Assembly (NCBI GenBank): GCA_905478225.1
Contig: CAJQHR010000057.1
Span: forward strand, 1 to 43,676
Direction of reading: 5' to 3'
Origin: an uncultured Crocinitomix sp.
GTDB lineage: Bacteria > Bacteroidota > Bacteroidia > Flavobacteriales_D > Crocinitomicaceae
DNA: 43,676 nt
Shown here: in pieces, positions 15,786-24,298 of the stretch
How positions within the stretch are numbered: position 1 is the first letter of the stretch
Layout of the letters: each line of letters opens with the position of its first letter
Translations under genes and position numbers: made by a program
The notes under the pieces: model-generated
Database searches by the model: none
What the model saw: the letters and a program-made list of their open reading frames with translations, nothing else
What the model was told of the DNA's origin: nothing

Positions 15786-17891
15786 CTAATGGTATTTTGA
15801 TAAGATGGTAAGGGCAAGGGCAATTTTATGGAAATCAACGTCTCCTTTTAATTGATCATAAATGGGACGTAGTTGATTTGTGTTTCTTTGTGCTTTTCTG
15901 GCTTGTTTCACCTGGTTAACCTCAAATTCTGTCACATAACGATTCAAATCAATTGGTCGATCATCCTCATATAATTTGCAGAGGTGGCCATAAATGGTAG
16001 TGGGACTTAAATTTCTTTCTTGCGCCATTTCTTCGACACTTAAGCCGTCTTGATAAAGAGTGAAGGTTTCATCAATAGTAGATTTTTTGCTCTTTTTATT
16101 AGGAGAGCGGTTTTCATCCACCAATTTTAGAATCATCCCACCAAAACGATCTAGTTTCACCTTACCCATACCTTGAATTTCAAGCAGTTCAAATTCGTTT
16201 TTAGGTTTTCGAGAAGCAATTTCGGTTAACGTGGCATCATGAAAAATGACATAAGCCGGAACCTTATTTTGTTGCGCTACTCCTTTACGATAGCTTTTTA
16301 AGGCATCTAGCAGGGCATCATCAGGATTGGATGCTGCAACTTTCTTGGTATTTTTAGCTTTTTCGGATTTCTTCGCTATAGTGGGTTTGGACAATTGAAA
16401 TGGTTTACTCGTCCGGAGTATTTCGTCTCCTGCCTGGGTTACCTTTAATTTTAAATAATCATCATAAGCAATTTCGATTAATCCCAAATTAATCATTTGA
16501 TTCATGAAGTGCTGCCAATCCACAAAACTATGAGCCTTGCCAACCCCATAGGTTTTTAATTTATGATATCCATGATCAAACAAATCCATTGTTTTTGCGC
16601 CTCGTAAAATATTAATGAGCAAGTTCACTCCAATCTGTTGGTTCGTTCGCATAATCGCCGATAAGGCCATCTGTGCAATCGTTTTGCCGTCAATAAACTC
16701 TGGCGGATTTTTACAAACGTCACAGTTGTTGCACGGTTCCTCATTAAACTCACCAAAATAGGAGAGGAGTATATTTCTCCGGCAAGAAGTAGCCTCCGCA
16801 TAGTTTAAAATGCGTCGAATTTTTTCTTGATAGGTTTCCTTAAATTCAGAGTCTTTTACAAAGTCGTTCAGTAAAACTACATCTCTATAATTATAATAAA
16901 GAACAGTGTCACTTGGCAAGCCATCACGTCCTGCACGACCAATTTCTTGATAATAACCTTCTATGTTTTTCGGCAAATTATTGTGAATAACCCAACGCAC
17001 GTTCGATTTGTCAATCCCCATTCCAAAGGCAATGGTTGCACAAATTATGGTGTAATTATCATTAATAAAACCATCTTGCACTGCTTCGCGGTTGCTACTA
17101 TCCATTCCTGCATGGTAGTGTCTCGCGTTAAATCCGTTAGAATTTAAGAAAGAACTCCATTTTTCGCATTCTTTTCGGGAAAGGCAATAGATTATGCCGG
17201 CTTCATCTTGACGTGCATGTAAAAAATTAATAATTTCTTTTTCTTTTTGCTTTTTTGGAACCTGAGAACGCACGGCCAAGTTCAAATTTTCCCGGTTGAA
17301 TGAAGAAAGAAATAATTGCGGATTAACTAAATCTAATTGTGTTGATATGTCTTTCCGTGTAATTTTATCCGCAGTTGCGGTTAAGGCCATAAATGGCATA
17401 TTGCGATAATGTGATCGCAAGGCTTTAATTTGTCCGTACTCTGGTCTAAAATCATGTCCCCACATGGAAACGCAGTGCGCTTCGTCAACGGCAATAAACG
17501 AAACGGGAATGTTCTTTAACCAACTTTCAAACGCGTGCACGAGTGTTTCGGGCGATAGATAAAGGAGTTTAATTTTGTTCTCTAGGCAATCGTCAATTAT
17601 GAGGCGTTTATCAAAATCTGATTGGGAGCTGTTAAAATATGCTGCTTGAACGCCGCTTGCTTTTAAGGCTTCTACCTGATCGCGCATGAGAGAGATGAGC
17701 GGTGAAATTACCAGTGTAACATTTTTAAAAATTAGTGCTGGAATTTGAAAACAAACAGATTTCCCGCCGCCGGTGGGCATAATTACTACTGAATCTTGAC
17801 CACTTAGTGTGTGTTCAATAACTTCTAACTGTTTCGGTCTGAATTCATCATAACCGTATATTTCTTTTAGTATTTGTTTTGGCTGTTGCAC
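15786..17891 (-). CDS. recQ: ATP-dependent DNA helicase RecQ (full domain set with C-terminal HTH)
   Basis: The 701-residue product has Walker A MPTGGGKSVCFQIP, the DEAH box AVDEAHCVSMWGHDF, motif III LTATA, and motifs V-VI TIAFGMGIDKSNVRWVIH and QEIGRAGRDG. Then comes the RecQ zinc-binding domain (CRRNILLSYF...CNNCDVC) and winged helix (~410-500), followed by an HRDC domain (~525-595, ALKSYRKGVAQQNKVPAYVI). The last ~100 residues form a helix-turn-helix of the HTH_40 type (LSVEEMAQERNLSPTTIYGH). It unwinds DNA 3'-5' in recombination and fork repair. A second RecQ without HRDC lies at 28002-29918. Confidence 0.95.
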   Translation of the reverse strand: MQQPKQILKEIYGYDEFRPKQLEVIEHTLSGQDSVVIMPTGGGKSVCFQIPALIFKNVTLVISPLISLMRDQVEALKASGVQAAYFNSSQSDFDKRLIIDDCLENKIKLLYLSPETLVHAFESWLKNIPVSFIAVDEAHCVSMWGHDFRPEYGQIKALRSHYRNMPFMALTATADKITRKDISTQLDLVNPQLFLSSFNRENLNLAVRSQVPKKQKEKEIINFLHARQDEAGIIYCLSRKECEKWSSFLNSNGFNARHYHAGMDSSNREAVQDGFINDNYTIICATIAFGMGIDKSNVRWVIHNNLPKNIEGYYQEIGRAGRDGLPSDTVLYYNYRDVVLLNDFVKDSEFKETYQEKIRRILNYAEATSCRRNILLSYFGEFNEEPCNNCDVCKNPPEFIDGKTIAQMALSAIMRTNQQIGVNLLINILRGAKTMDLFDHGYHKLKTYGVGKAHSFVDWQHFMNQMINLGLIEIAYDDYLKLKVTQAGDEILRTSKPFQLSKPTIAKKSEKAKNTKKVAASNPDDALLDALKSYRKGVAQQNKVPAYVIFHDATLTEIASRKPKNEFELLEIQGMGKVKLDRFGGMILKLVDENRSPNKKSKKSTIDETFTLYQDGLSVEEMAQERNLSPTTIYGHLCKLYEDDRPIDLNRYVTEFEVNQVKQARKAQRNTNQLRPIYDQLKGDVDFHKIALALTILSKYH

Positions 17892-17963
17892 TTAAAACAA
17901 AGTTAAAAGAAAAGCGGTAAGTCAAACTTACTGCTTTCATATTATTCGTGAAGAATTTTATTT

Positions 17964-18170
17964 TTACTGCTCAAAAATCTTTTGGACTTTGCTGTTTTTA
18001 GAGTCGCTCCCGTGCAACAAATAATCACCGGTGGCATTTCCGCTTAGGTCAATCGTAAATTGTGTTTGATTTGAAGTAGGAGAGACCGTATTTTGGTAAA
18101 CAAATTTCCCCATGGCATCATGTACTTGAGGATATTGCAAGCACTGCCAAGCAGCTGCACAAGTTAATTT
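17964..18170 (-). pseudogene. Orphaned T9SS type A sorting tail (gene remnant)
   Basis: The 369-base gap between recQ and trkH is not empty. On the minus strand a stop-free stretch ends at the TAA at 17964-17966 and reads QYPQVHDAMGKFVYQNTV, then TQFTIDLSGNATGDYLLHGS and KVQKIFEQ. This is the strand pattern of a T9SS C-terminal sorting domain: a v.d..Gk.v motif, then tidls..a.G.Y.l, then a basic end. There is no start codon and a stop lies about 11 codons before the recognisable part, so only the tail of a once larger secreted protein is left. The rest of the gap (17892-17963 and 18171-18260) shows nothing I can name. Confidence 0.7.
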
Positions 18171-18260
18171 TTATGGAATTAATTTTGTTCAAATTTAAGC
18201 AAATTCAAGGTATGATGTGGTTAAAAATAAAAGCTAACTTGTTAACCTAAACAGATGCAT

Positions 18261-19730
18261 TTAGTTTCTGCGCCAATAATACGGCGTAAAGAGAAGGGCA
18301 ACTGTGAAAAGTTCTAAACGGCCAAATAGCATGAGGAAAGATAAAAGCCATTTACCAGCTGGACTTATAGAAGAAAAAGTTTCGTCTGGACCAATATCCG
18401 AAATTCCTGGCCCGACATTTCCTAAACATGTTGCTACGGAGGAAACGGCAACTTCAAAGTTGGGAACACCTATTCCAGTCATGATAACAGAGCCGAGCAC
18501 AAAAACAAACAAATAAAGAAAGATGAATGCCAATAGGTTATAGATAATGTGACTTGGCACCACTTGTTTATTTAAATAAACAGGGATAATGGCACTTGGA
18601 TGCAAACGTTTTTTAAACTCTAAAAATCCGTTCTTCATTAAAACTACAATACGCACAATTTTTATTCCCCCTGATGTTGACCCTGCTGAAGCTCCTGAAA
18701 ACAGTAATAGAAAGAAAATAAATGTAGCTAAAGAACCCCAAGTGGTATAATCTGCTGAGGCATATCCAGTGGTTGTAATGGTACTAACTACTTGGAATAT
18801 AGTAAGGCGCAAAGCGTGTAATACTCCGTGTCCGGTATGCGAATAAACAATAGGGGTTAGTATTAGCACGAGCAATAATATAGCGCCGATATACCATTTG
18901 AACTCGTCATTTTTCCAGAAGCGCGAAAATTTTCCTTTAAACCCAAAATACAGTAAGGTGAAATTTGTTCCGGCCAGAAACATAAAAATCACAATAACAG
19001 TTTCAATTAATGGAGAATTAAAGGCAGCAATACTGTTTTGTCTGGTGGAAAAACCACCAGTTGAATTAGTAGTTATTGCGTGGTTAATGGAATCGAAAAA
19101 ACCCATACCACTGAACATGAGGGCAGTGGTTTGAATAAGGGTCAGAAATAAATAAATTACCCATAGGCGTTTCGCAGTTTCTTTAATTCTTGGGTGAATT
19201 TTATCTTTAGTAGGACCAGGGGCTTCTGCCACAAAGAGTTCCATTCCACCAATTCCTAAAAGGGGTAAAATAGCAATGGTGAGTACAATAATACCCATAC
19301 CGCCAATCCATTGGGTCATACTCCGCCAGAATAGGATGCCGTGTGGCATTTCTTCAATGTTATCTAAAATCGTTGCTCCTGTTGTGGAGAGTCCAGACAT
19401 TGTTTCAAAGAAGGCACTAGAAATTGTAGGAATGCTGCCACTTAATAAGTAAGGTAATGTTCCGAAAACGGCCATAGAAACCCAGCCAGCGGTAACAATT
19501 AAATAACCGTCTCGTTTTTTAATTTCAGCATCTTTACTTTTACGGGTGAAAATTTTAAGTAATCCACCACAAAAAAGAGTAATTCCCGAACTCAATAAAA
19601 TTGGGTAAAAGTCGTTTTCGCCATAATAAGTTGAAAAGGCGAGGGGAGGAAGCATTAATATCCCCATAATGAGTAATAAGCTCCCAATTACATTCAGCGT
19701 TACACTTCCGTTGATGAGTTGCTTCGACAT
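18261..19730 (-). CDS. trkH: Trk-type potassium uptake protein TrkH
   Basis: The 489-residue membrane protein has the four pore-loop repeats of the SKT superfamily. The filters are at STTGATIL, TNSTGGFSTRQ, TITTTGYASAD and ATCLGNVGPG, each with a central Gly. The gating-loop region SGASAGSTSGGIKIVRIVVL is also present. It forms the K+ pathway across the inner membrane as a dimer. The start follows the trkA stop immediately, so both are co-transcribed with trkA first. Length and motifs match intact family members. Confidence 0.95.
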   Translation of the reverse strand: MSKQLINGSVTLNVIGSLLLIMGILMLPPLAFSTYYGENDFYPILLSSGITLFCGGLLKIFTRKSKDAEIKKRDGYLIVTAGWVSMAVFGTLPYLLSGSIPTISSAFFETMSGLSTTGATILDNIEEMPHGILFWRSMTQWIGGMGIIVLTIAILPLLGIGGMELFVAEAPGPTKDKIHPRIKETAKRLWVIYLFLTLIQTTALMFSGMGFFDSINHAITTNSTGGFSTRQNSIAAFNSPLIETVIVIFMFLAGTNFTLLYFGFKGKFSRFWKNDEFKWYIGAILLLVLILTPIVYSHTGHGVLHALRLTIFQVVSTITTTGYASADYTTWGSLATFIFFLLLFSGASAGSTSGGIKIVRIVVLMKNGFLEFKKRLHPSAIIPVYLNKQVVPSHIIYNLLAFIFLYLFVFVLGSVIMTGIGVPNFEVAVSSVATCLGNVGPGISDIGPDETFSSISPAGKWLLSFLMLFGRLELFTVALLFTPYYWRRN

Positions 19731-21071
19731 TTATTGGAAAAACTTTTCAATCTTGTGAATAGATTCTGTCAAAGAAAATACAACAGCCATATCTCCAGCT
19801 TTTAGTTGGAAGGAACCAAAGGGGATAAAACCGACATCATCTCTAACCACACCTGAAATATTGGCTGTTCTTGGAAAGTGCAAACGGTTAATCGGTTTTT
19901 TTGTAACTTTTGAATTGGGTTTTACGATAAACTCAATTATCTCGGCATCTACGCCGTGTAAATTAGCAATTGCCGAAACATTTCCTTTGCGGACATATTT
20001 AAATATATTCCCCGCAGCAATAATTTTCTTATTAATTAAGGTATCAATACCTATGTTTTGCGATAAGTGGATGTAATCGATATTTTCAACTCGTGCAATG
20101 GTCTTTCTAACATTATGATTCGTAGCAACTAAAGACGACATAATATTCGATTCAGAATCTGCCGTAACAGCAATAAAAGCATCCATGTCGGCTAATCCTT
20201 CAGATTCCAATGCAGAAACGTTTCTCCCATCAATATTTAAAACGAGTGTTTCTTTTAATTGCCCTGCCAATTCCTCACAACGTTCGCGGTTTTTTTCAAC
20301 CAAAGTCACATTATAGTCATGTTCTAGCATACTGGCGGTTTCATATCCAATACTACTTCCTCCCAGAATCATAATATTCCTAATCTCAAAACATTCTTGA
20401 CCGCAGAACTCAATGATATTGTCAATTGAGTCAGGATTAGAGATGAAATAGATAATATCATGCGATCGAATGATCGTTTGAGCATTTACAATAATCGTTT
20501 CGTCTTTTCGGTGCAATGCAATTGGCTTAAACGATAAATCAGGGTTCAAATAAGCACTGTCTTGAATTGAAACATCAACCAATTCAGATTTTTCGTCAAT
20601 TGAAATTCCAAATACGGTTAATTTCCCGCCTTCAAATTCATGATCATCTGTAAAAACTGAGCGCTTTATGAGTCGAATAATTTCTTCCGAAGCTAATTGT
20701 ACGGGTGCAATCAACTCATCAATGCCTAACGAATGCAGAAGTTCTGCATTGGCAGGTTCTTTCAGTTCAAGGTTATTAATTCGTGCAATGGTTCTTTTAG
20801 CGCCGAATTTTTTAGCGAGGATAGAAACCAATAAATTCGTTTCTTCAGATGATGTAACGGCAATTAATAAATCGCATGAATCCACTTTAGCCTCTTTGAG
20901 GATAGAGATTGACTTGGCGTCACCATGAATCGTAAAAATATCGAGATTAGATTGAATATGACTCAACCGTTCTTGGCTTTGATCAATCAAGTAAATGTCT
21001 TGGTGCTCGCTAGCCATCATTTTTGCGAGATGAAATCCAACGGCGCCAGCACCTGTAATGATAATTTTCAT
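19731..21071 (-). CDS. trkA: Trk system potassium uptake regulatory protein TrkA
   Basis: The 446-residue cytoplasmic protein has two RCK modules, each a Rossmann NAD-binding half plus a TrkA_C half. The first begins MKIIITGAGAVGFHLAKMMA with the acidic residue in DIYLIDQSQERL. The second begins NIMILGGSSIGYETASMLEH with NVTLVEKNRERC. TrkA_C-type segments occur at ~140-225 and ~370-446 (SKVTKKPINRLHFPRTANIS). It binds nucleotide and gates TrkH, which is encoded directly downstream. Confidence 0.95.
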   Translation of the reverse strand: MKIIITGAGAVGFHLAKMMASEHQDIYLIDQSQERLSHIQSNLDIFTIHGDAKSISILKEAKVDSCDLLIAVTSSEETNLLVSILAKKFGAKRTIARINNLELKEPANAELLHSLGIDELIAPVQLASEEIIRLIKRSVFTDDHEFEGGKLTVFGISIDEKSELVDVSIQDSAYLNPDLSFKPIALHRKDETIIVNAQTIIRSHDIIYFISNPDSIDNIIEFCGQECFEIRNIMILGGSSIGYETASMLEHDYNVTLVEKNRERCEELAGQLKETLVLNIDGRNVSALESEGLADMDAFIAVTADSESNIMSSLVATNHNVRKTIARVENIDYIHLSQNIGIDTLINKKIIAAGNIFKYVRKGNVSAIANLHGVDAEIIEFIVKPNSKVTKKPINRLHFPRTANISGVVRDDVGFIPFGSFQLKAGDMAVVFSLTESIHKIEKFFQ

Positions 21072-21093
21072 TTTATAACATCAATATAAAGGA

Positions 21094-21101
21094 CAAATAT
21101 A
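21094..21101 (-). promoter_or_regulatory. Candidate -7 box upstream of trkA
   Basis: On the minus strand TATATTTG fits the Bacteroidota -7 consensus TAnnTTTG exactly and sits 22 bases before the trkA start. No good -33 element stands out (TTAAGT at 21117-21122 is the nearest), so only half of the promoter is supported. Confidence 0.45.
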
Positions 21102-21202
21102 GGTAATGAATGGAGTACTTAACCGATTGTTGAATGAAATTTTTGAGCTGGTCTTTGTGAATAAGAGAGTTTAGCTAAAATGAGGTTGACGATCAAGTTC
21201 CT

Positions 21203-21595
21203 TTAATCCAGCACTCCCAAACTATCCAACTCTTCTAAAGAAACAGTTGGCGGTAAAATTCCAGCGTCTAATTTATAAATCATATAATTCCCTGTGATGA
21301 GCGCTTTTTCTTTTGAACTAAATCCTGAATTACCTTGTACGGCTGGTATGTGGGGTTGATTGATGAGAAGGGCTTCACCGTTCATGATTTTATAACCCCA
21401 ATCGTTTTTGCCTTTTTCAAAGGTCACAGCCGTGTATGGTGAGTCAGAAGAGGTGTCGAAGCAAAATGTTGAGCTGTCCACTGGGTTTTCGACTATTAAT
21501 TCATCCGTTTCTGAACTTGTGTTGTTGCTGACTTCATTTGTATCGCAAGCCAATAGAATTAGCCCAAATCCAAACAGCATAATTAGTGATTTCAT
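21203..21595 (-). CDS. DUF4907-like lipoprotein
   Basis: The 130-residue product has a lipoprotein signal (MKSLIMLFGFGLILLAC, lipid Cys at residue 17). The mature C-terminal ~80 residues (WGYKIMNGEALLINQPHIPA, then GNSGFSSKEKALITGNYMI and GILPPTVSLEELDSLGV) resemble the small Bacteroidota family annotated DUF4907, as far as I recall its QP.IPa..G..gF pattern and P.v...eL end. The ATG overlaps the stop of the upstream kelch gene by one base (TAATG), so it is the third gene of a kelch-kelch-DUF4907 operon. Function is unknown. Confidence 0.65.
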   Translation of the reverse strand: MKSLIMLFGFGLILLACDTNEVSNNTSSETDELIVENPVDSSTFCFDTSSDSPYTAVTFEKGKNDWGYKIMNGEALLINQPHIPAVQGNSGFSSKEKALITGNYMIYKLDAGILPPTVSLEELDSLGVLD

Positions 21596-22806
21596 TAACG
21601 TACAATAATTTGTTGAACGCCAAATGAATCAGTTCCGCTTGCCAATGAAATAAAGTAATTACCAGCAGGTAAATCATTTACTAGATTCACCGTCATTTGA
21701 TTTGCCGAGCTGTTGATAATTTGAAATGAGTTTGAAACATCTGTTCCGGCGGTATTATAAATCTGCAGGGTGCTAATGTCAATATTCCCTTCGCTTGAAA
21801 TGATGAATTCAGAACTTACAGGATTTGGATAGATATTCAATTGTAACGGTTGTCCTAATTCTTCCATAGATAATACCCGATCGTATTCGTAAAAATCATC
21901 ATGATATGTTCCGTCATAGCCCAGTCCAACAAAAATACGATTGCTAACGGCGATCGCAGAAGCTTGAACTCTCGCTCCGCCCATATAATCTGCTCTTTGA
22001 GTCCAAACGTTACCGAAGTAGTTGTACTCCCAAACGTCGTCTCTATATTCAAAGTCATTATCCTCTCCAAGCATTATAAATGCCGAGGGGAAAACACCAC
22101 AACCCACAGCGCCAATTCTCGGAGTGCCTGGGAAATCAGATTTTTGTGTCCATTCGTCGGTAGAGGGATTATATTGCCAAAAATCATCCATGTAACCTTT
22201 ATTCCCACGGCCAGTTCCAATATAGCCTTGACCGCCCATTGCAAATCCAACTGCTTCCTTTCTGTGGTCACCTTCAAAGTCATTTAATTCTGTCCAAGAA
22301 TTTGATTCAGGATTATAGCTGTAAAAATCATCTTTTAATCCGCCTTCGTCCTGCCCTGTCCCTACATAAGCGATATCTCCAATGGAGAAAGCAATTGCTC
22401 CAGTTCTGGCAGAACCTTCAAAATCTGCCATTTGGGTCCAAACTTCTGTCTCAGGGTCGTATCGCCATAAATCTTTGAGCAAGGCAGATGAGCCTGCTCC
22501 TAAACCAATAAACCCATAACCGCCTGCACTAAAACCAACAGCAGAACCTCTTTCTAATCCTGAGCCCCCGTCACCGCCTAATGCAGTTTCCGCGTCCCAA
22601 TCATCTTGCTCCAAATCGTAGGAATACATTTTGCGCTTAAAATCTGTCAGGTCAACACCGCTTAGCACAAATGCTTCTCCATTTAATTCAAAACTTGCGC
22701 ATGCCGCTCTCGGAGGACCATTCACAGAATCGCGTTTAATCCAAAAATCTTGCCCATAACTTGTTGTGAGGACAATTGTTGCTGCTAATAATACTGCTAA
22801 TTTCAT
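21595..22806 (-). CDS. Secreted kelch-repeat protein with T9SS tail (copy 2)
   Basis: The 403-residue product has a signal peptide (~residues 1-18). About six kelch-type repeats follow, each with the pattern aR.gAvgF...gYiGlG......DlW.Y.P.td.WtqkadF.G (for example YRYDPETEVWTQ-type units and DDFWQYNPSTDEWTQKSDFP). These should form a beta-propeller of about residues 25-310. The end (~320-403) is a T9SS type A tail (LNIYPNPVSSEFIIS ... LPAGNYFISL). Its ATG overlaps the upstream kelch gene's stop by 4 bases (ATGA). It is a paralogue of that gene. It is probably displayed on the cell surface; the ligand is unknown. Confidence 0.88.
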   Translation of the reverse strand: MKLAVLLAATIVLTTSYGQDFWIKRDSVNGPPRAACASFELNGEAFVLSGVDLTDFKRKMYSYDLEQDDWDAETALGGDGGSGLERGSAVGFSAGGYGFIGLGAGSSALLKDLWRYDPETEVWTQMADFEGSARTGAIAFSIGDIAYVGTGQDEGGLKDDFYSYNPESNSWTELNDFEGDHRKEAVGFAMGGQGYIGTGRGNKGYMDDFWQYNPSTDEWTQKSDFPGTPRIGAVGCGVFPSAFIMLGEDNDFEYRDDVWEYNYFGNVWTQRADYMGGARVQASAIAVSNRIFVGLGYDGTYHDDFYEYDRVLSMEELGQPLQLNIYPNPVSSEFIISSEGNIDISTLQIYNTAGTDVSNSFQIINSSANQMTVNLVNDLPAGNYFISLASGTDSFGVQQIIVR

Positions 22807-24026
22807 CTTAACGCAATTTTTTTAGTTCCTACAAATTGTTCGTTCTTATTGAAAAGTGCTAATTGATAAAGGCCGTTAACCAAACCGTCACGACTGATTG
22901 TGAATTGTGAGTTATTGAAAAAATCTTTTTTAACAACTTGGCCTTGCATGTTTATTACCCAGTATTCCCCCTGGTTTAATTTCTCAGGGAGTCTTACTGT
23001 AGCTTGATCTTTTACAGGGTTCGGGAAAACATCAAATTCCATGCTTGTTTCATCCGATAATGAGAGAGGCCCTAATGGCGCGTATTCGTAAAACGATTGT
23101 TTTTTACCAGAAATCTCTTTACCTAAACCAGCATAGCCCTTGTCTCCGATCGAAAAAGCAATTGCGTTATTACGTCCACCACCCGGAAAAGGAGCTCTTA
23201 ATGTCCATGCTTCTGTATAATAATTATAATCCCAAAGTTCGTCTTTTAGGCCACCGTCTGATCCGAAAACAACAAACCCTTTAATACCTATAGAGAATGA
23301 ACTAGCGCGTGCCCTTTCAGTTCCTGGGAAATCGTCCTTGGTTTCCCATGTATTCGTTGCAGGATCATATTCGTGTATATCCTTTCGATAAACATCTTGG
23401 TCAGTTCCCATTCCAACATATGCTTTATCTTCTACTACAAAACTAATGAGTTGGTAACGGTCACCTCCTGGAAATGGCGTGCGTTCGGTCCATTCGTCTG
23501 TCTCCGGATTATACTCCCATACTTCATTAATGTATGCGTTTGAACCAATTTTGCCACAAGCAACATATCCTTTATCTAAAGCTGCAAAAGAAGTCGCTTG
23601 ATAGATGCCGGTATCTCCGCCGCCAGGATAGTCAGCAATTGAAGACCATGAATTGCCCAATGGATCATATTCCCAAAAATCTTTCAGCTTTTCACCTAAA
23701 TCTCCATCATCTAATGTAAAACCTGTTCCTATATATCCCTTACTTCCGACTGCAAAACCAACAGCGTTTCGTCGTTCGGATGCTGGCATTGATGCTTTTT
23801 GCGTCCATATGTCTGAGAGTGGGTCATATTGCCAAAGATCATTATGTGTTATTTCTGCCGTATCAACACCACAGCCAACATAGCCAAATTCTCCAATTGA
23901 AAAAGCAACTGCCTTTTCGCGTTTTAATCCATCAAAAGAGGCCTTTTTGTCCCAAATGTTTTCATCTTGTGACCATCCTGAAATAAGGAATAGGATTAGT
24001 GTGGCCGTTATTACAACTTTATACAT
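22803..24026 (-). CDS. Secreted kelch-repeat protein with T9SS tail (copy 1)
   Basis: The 407-residue product has a signal peptide (residues 1-19, MYKVVITATLILFLISGWS). Six kelch repeats follow with the same consensus as the downstream copy (REKAVAFSIGEFGYVGCGVD ... NDLWQYDPLSDIWTQKASMP). The T9SS tail begins at ~325 (MEFDVFPNPVKDQATVRLPE) and ends VGTKKIALR. The repeats predict a beta-propeller with conserved Trp and Gly-Gly positions. It is the first gene of the kelch-kelch-DUF4907 operon, with ATGA overlap into the second. There is no catalytic motif, so binding or scaffold roles are more likely than an enzyme. Confidence 0.88.
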   Translation of the reverse strand: MYKVVITATLILFLISGWSQDENIWDKKASFDGLKREKAVAFSIGEFGYVGCGVDTAEITHNDLWQYDPLSDIWTQKASMPASERRNAVGFAVGSKGYIGTGFTLDDGDLGEKLKDFWEYDPLGNSWSSIADYPGGGDTGIYQATSFAALDKGYVACGKIGSNAYINEVWEYNPETDEWTERTPFPGGDRYQLISFVVEDKAYVGMGTDQDVYRKDIHEYDPATNTWETKDDFPGTERARASSFSIGIKGFVVFGSDGGLKDELWDYNYYTEAWTLRAPFPGGGRNNAIAFSIGDKGYAGLGKEISGKKQSFYEYAPLGPLSLSDETSMEFDVFPNPVKDQATVRLPEKLNQGEYWVINMQGQVVKKDFFNNSQFTISRDGLVNGLYQLALFNKNEQFVGTKKIALR

Positions 24027-24298
24027 AAAATTTAATTTTAATTCGAGCTGATTGCGAATTCGTTCGTTCCTAATATTAATGCACGTTTAACAGACCATTA
24101 TGGTTGTTTTATTCAAGAGTTAATTTTTTAAGAAAGAATCGAAGGTAAATATAAGAATATAGAAATCTTTTCTGAGCAACTGGGAACTAATTTGTTAACG
24201 AAGGGTTGTGATAAATGTCGAAATGATTCAATATTTTGCCCTTAATCTATTAGGTTTCCTATGACGAATCATTATCTTTAGGCGAAAAAAACTCCCAC
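24027..24298. promoter_or_regulatory. Divergent intergenic region between the kelch operon and pepD
   Basis: This 272-base AT-rich region should contain both promoters. On the plus strand TATCTTTA at 24273-24280 lies 18 bases before the pepD ATG and fits a -7 box. On the minus strand TATATTTA (plus 24146-24153) is a weaker candidate for the kelch operon with a ~120-base leader. A GAACGAACGAATTCG-rich stretch near 24053-24069 contains a short direct repeat. No RNA gene is visible. Confidence 0.4.
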
